The notes below the pieces were generated by a model. The model worked only from the letters and a program-made list of their open reading frames with translations, did not search any database and was not told the DNA's origin. DNA of 64,000 bases from Bacillus mesophilus (GTDB lineage Bacteria; Bacillota; Bacilli; Bacillales; SA4), in the NCBI RefSeq assembly GCF_011008845.1, contig NZ_JAAIWM010000002.1, positions 434,001 through 498,000 of the forward strand. Direction: 5' to 3'. Position numbers and translations under genes: made by a program. Positions 62,849 to 64,000 of this stretch are shown here, in pieces; position 1 is the first letter of the stretch; each line of letters starts with the position of its first letter.

Positions 62849-64000
62849 TTATTTGTCGTCTTTTACTTCTTCAAACTCTGCATCGACAACTCCATCATCT
62901 TTGCTACCAGCTGCACCCTCAGCACCTTGTGCTTGTTTTGCTGCTTCTTCATATAGCTTTACGGAAAGTTGTTGGACAATTTCTTGAAGAGCATCCTTTT
63001 TAGCGCGGATTTCTTCTAAGTTATTTTCTGCGATTGCAGCCTTTAAAGCTTCTTTTGCGTCTTCAGCATTTTTCTTATCTTCTTCAGAAACCTTATCCTC
63101 TAAATCTTTTAAGGTTTTTTCAGTCGTAAATATTAACTGATCCGCTTCGTTACGTAAGTCAACTTCTTCCTTACGCTTTTTATCAGCATCAGCATTTGCT
63201 TCTGCATCTTTAACCATACGCTCTACTTCTTCGTCTGATAAACCTGTAGAAGATTTGATTGTAATAGATTGTTCTTTGTTTGTTCCAAGATCCTTAGCAC
63301 GAACATTAACAATACCATTTTTATCAATATCAAAGGTTACCTCGATTTGCGGAACCCCTCTAGGTGCTGGAGGAATATCAGATAATTGGAAACGTCCGAG
63401 CGTCTTGTTATCTGCCGCCATTGAACGCTCACCTTGAAGCACATGGATATCAACCGCTGCTTGATTATCAGCCGCTGTTGAGAATACCTGTGACTTACTT
63501 GTAGGAATAGTCGTATTACGGTCAATTAACTTTGTAAATACTCCACCCATTGTCTCAATTCCTAAAGATAATGGAGTTACGTCTAATAGAACAACGTCTT
63601 TCACATCTCCAGTGATAACCCCACCTTGGATTGATGCACCTAGTGCAACTACCTCGTCCGGGTTAACTCCTTTATGTGGCTCCTTACCAGTTGCTTTTTT
63701 GATTGCCTCTTGAACTGCAGGAATACGTGTTGATCCACCAACAAGAATTACTTTATCTAGCTCACTTGGAGATAATCCAGCATCTGATAATGCTTGACGT
63801 ACAGGCTTCATCGTTCTTTCTACTAGATCAGCTGAAATCTCATCAAACTTAGCACGAGATAGCGTTACTTCTAAGTGAAGAGGTCCTGCTTCTCCGGCTG
63901 TGATAAACGGTAATGAAATTTGAGTTGATGTTACACCTGATAGATCTTTTTTCGCCTTTTCAGCAGCATCTTTCAGACGTTGTAGTGCCATCTTATCTTT
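62849..64000 (-). CDS. dnaK: Chaperone DnaK, C-terminal part
   Basis: The gene runs off the high end of the window, so only the last 380-odd residues are visible and the start is outside. Visible: the end of the ATPase domain ([15 protein letters not shown]), the linker and substrate domain start ([20 protein letters not shown] in part), the substrate-binding beta-sandwich and the helical lid. It ends with the acidic [14 protein letters not shown] tail. An internal Met ([15 protein letters not shown]) is not the start. Main heat-shock Hsp70. Confidence 0.97.
   Translation of the reverse strand, partial: KDKMALQRLKDAAEKAKKDLSGVTSTQISLPFITAGEAGPLHLEVTLSRAKFDEISADLVERTMKPVRQALSDAGLSPSELDKVILVGGSTRIPAVQEAIKKATGKEPHKGVNPDEVVALGASIQGGVITGDVKDVVLLDVTPLSLGIETMGGVFTKLIDRNTTIPTSKSQVFSTAADNQAAVDIHVLQGERSMAADNKTLGRFQLSDIPPAPRGVPQIEVTFDIDKNGIVNVRAKDLGTNKEQSITIKSSTGLSDEEVERMVKDAEANADADKKRKEEVDLRNEADQLIFTTEKTLKDLEDKVSEEDKKNAEDAKEALKAAIAENNLEEIRAKKDALQEIVQQLSVKLYEEAAKQAQGAEGAAGSKDDGVVDAEFEEVKDDK

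Overview
The window is a 64 kb chromosomal segment of a low-GC, endospore-forming member of the Bacillaceae. The gene order closely follows the yqeT-yqgS part of the Bacillus subtilis map, and nearly all core genes read on the minus strand. Spore genes (spoVAF-like, yqfC, yqfD), sigA, ccpN, zur, a PhoP-controlled pst operon and a SigW-type floA operon all fit that group. I see no rRNA, tRNA, prophage, insertion-sequence transposase or CRISPR array.

Layout, low to high coordinates. 1-7.0 kb: partial lipoteichoic acid synthase homologue, glucokinase, YqgQ, a lone spoVAF-like gene, an unknown secreted or anchored protein, DUF92, 5-formyl-THF cyclo-ligase and a zinc-free L33. 7.1-11.7 kb: a three-gene accessory cluster made of a sugar-nucleotide pyrophosphorylase, a 926-residue GH57 branching enzyme/GT4 glycosyltransferase fusion, and an HTH-DUF4912 protein, with a good cre box upstream. 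11.9-14.1 kb: small orphan genes, repeats and a YqzD/YqzC-like pair. 14.1-18.7 kb: pstSCAB-phoU with four PhoP half-sites. 18.7-29.3 kb: YqgE, sodA, YqgC, YqgB, an ArsR regulator, an NfeD protein, YqfZ, ispG, YqfX, YqfW, and znuC-znuB-zur. 29.4-37.9 kb: nfo, cshB, YqfQ, ispH, YqfO, trmK, cccA and a CcpA-type regulated acyl-CoA dehydrogenase. 38-51.7 kb: the macromolecular synthesis block sigA, dnaG, a broken yqxD, ppsR, ccpN, recO, yqzL, era, cdd, dgkA, ybeY, pgpH, phoH, yqfD, yqfC. 51.9-64 kb: YqfB, floA, yqeZ, yqeY, rpsU, a flavin reductase, yqeW, deoC, mtaB, rsmE, prmA, dnaJ and the 3' part of dnaK.

The most system-like part is the 7-11.7 kb cluster. On paper it holds every step from sugar-1-phosphate to a branched alpha-glucan (activation, polymerisation, branching) plus a DUF4912 protein with a DNA-binding-like N terminus. 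It sits where B. subtilis has yqgM, a glycosyltransferase gene. Other points worth a second look are: yqxD inactivated by a frameshift, an in-frame deletion and a stop; absence of glyQS between recO and ccpN; ECF-type promoters before floA/yqeZ, the orphan nfeD and the ltaS homologue; a cre site and paired palindromes at the acyl-CoA dehydrogenase; and two families of structured intergenic repeats, one with 11-bp terminal inverted repeats.

All calls come from reading the sequence and from memory of the families. No database search was run.
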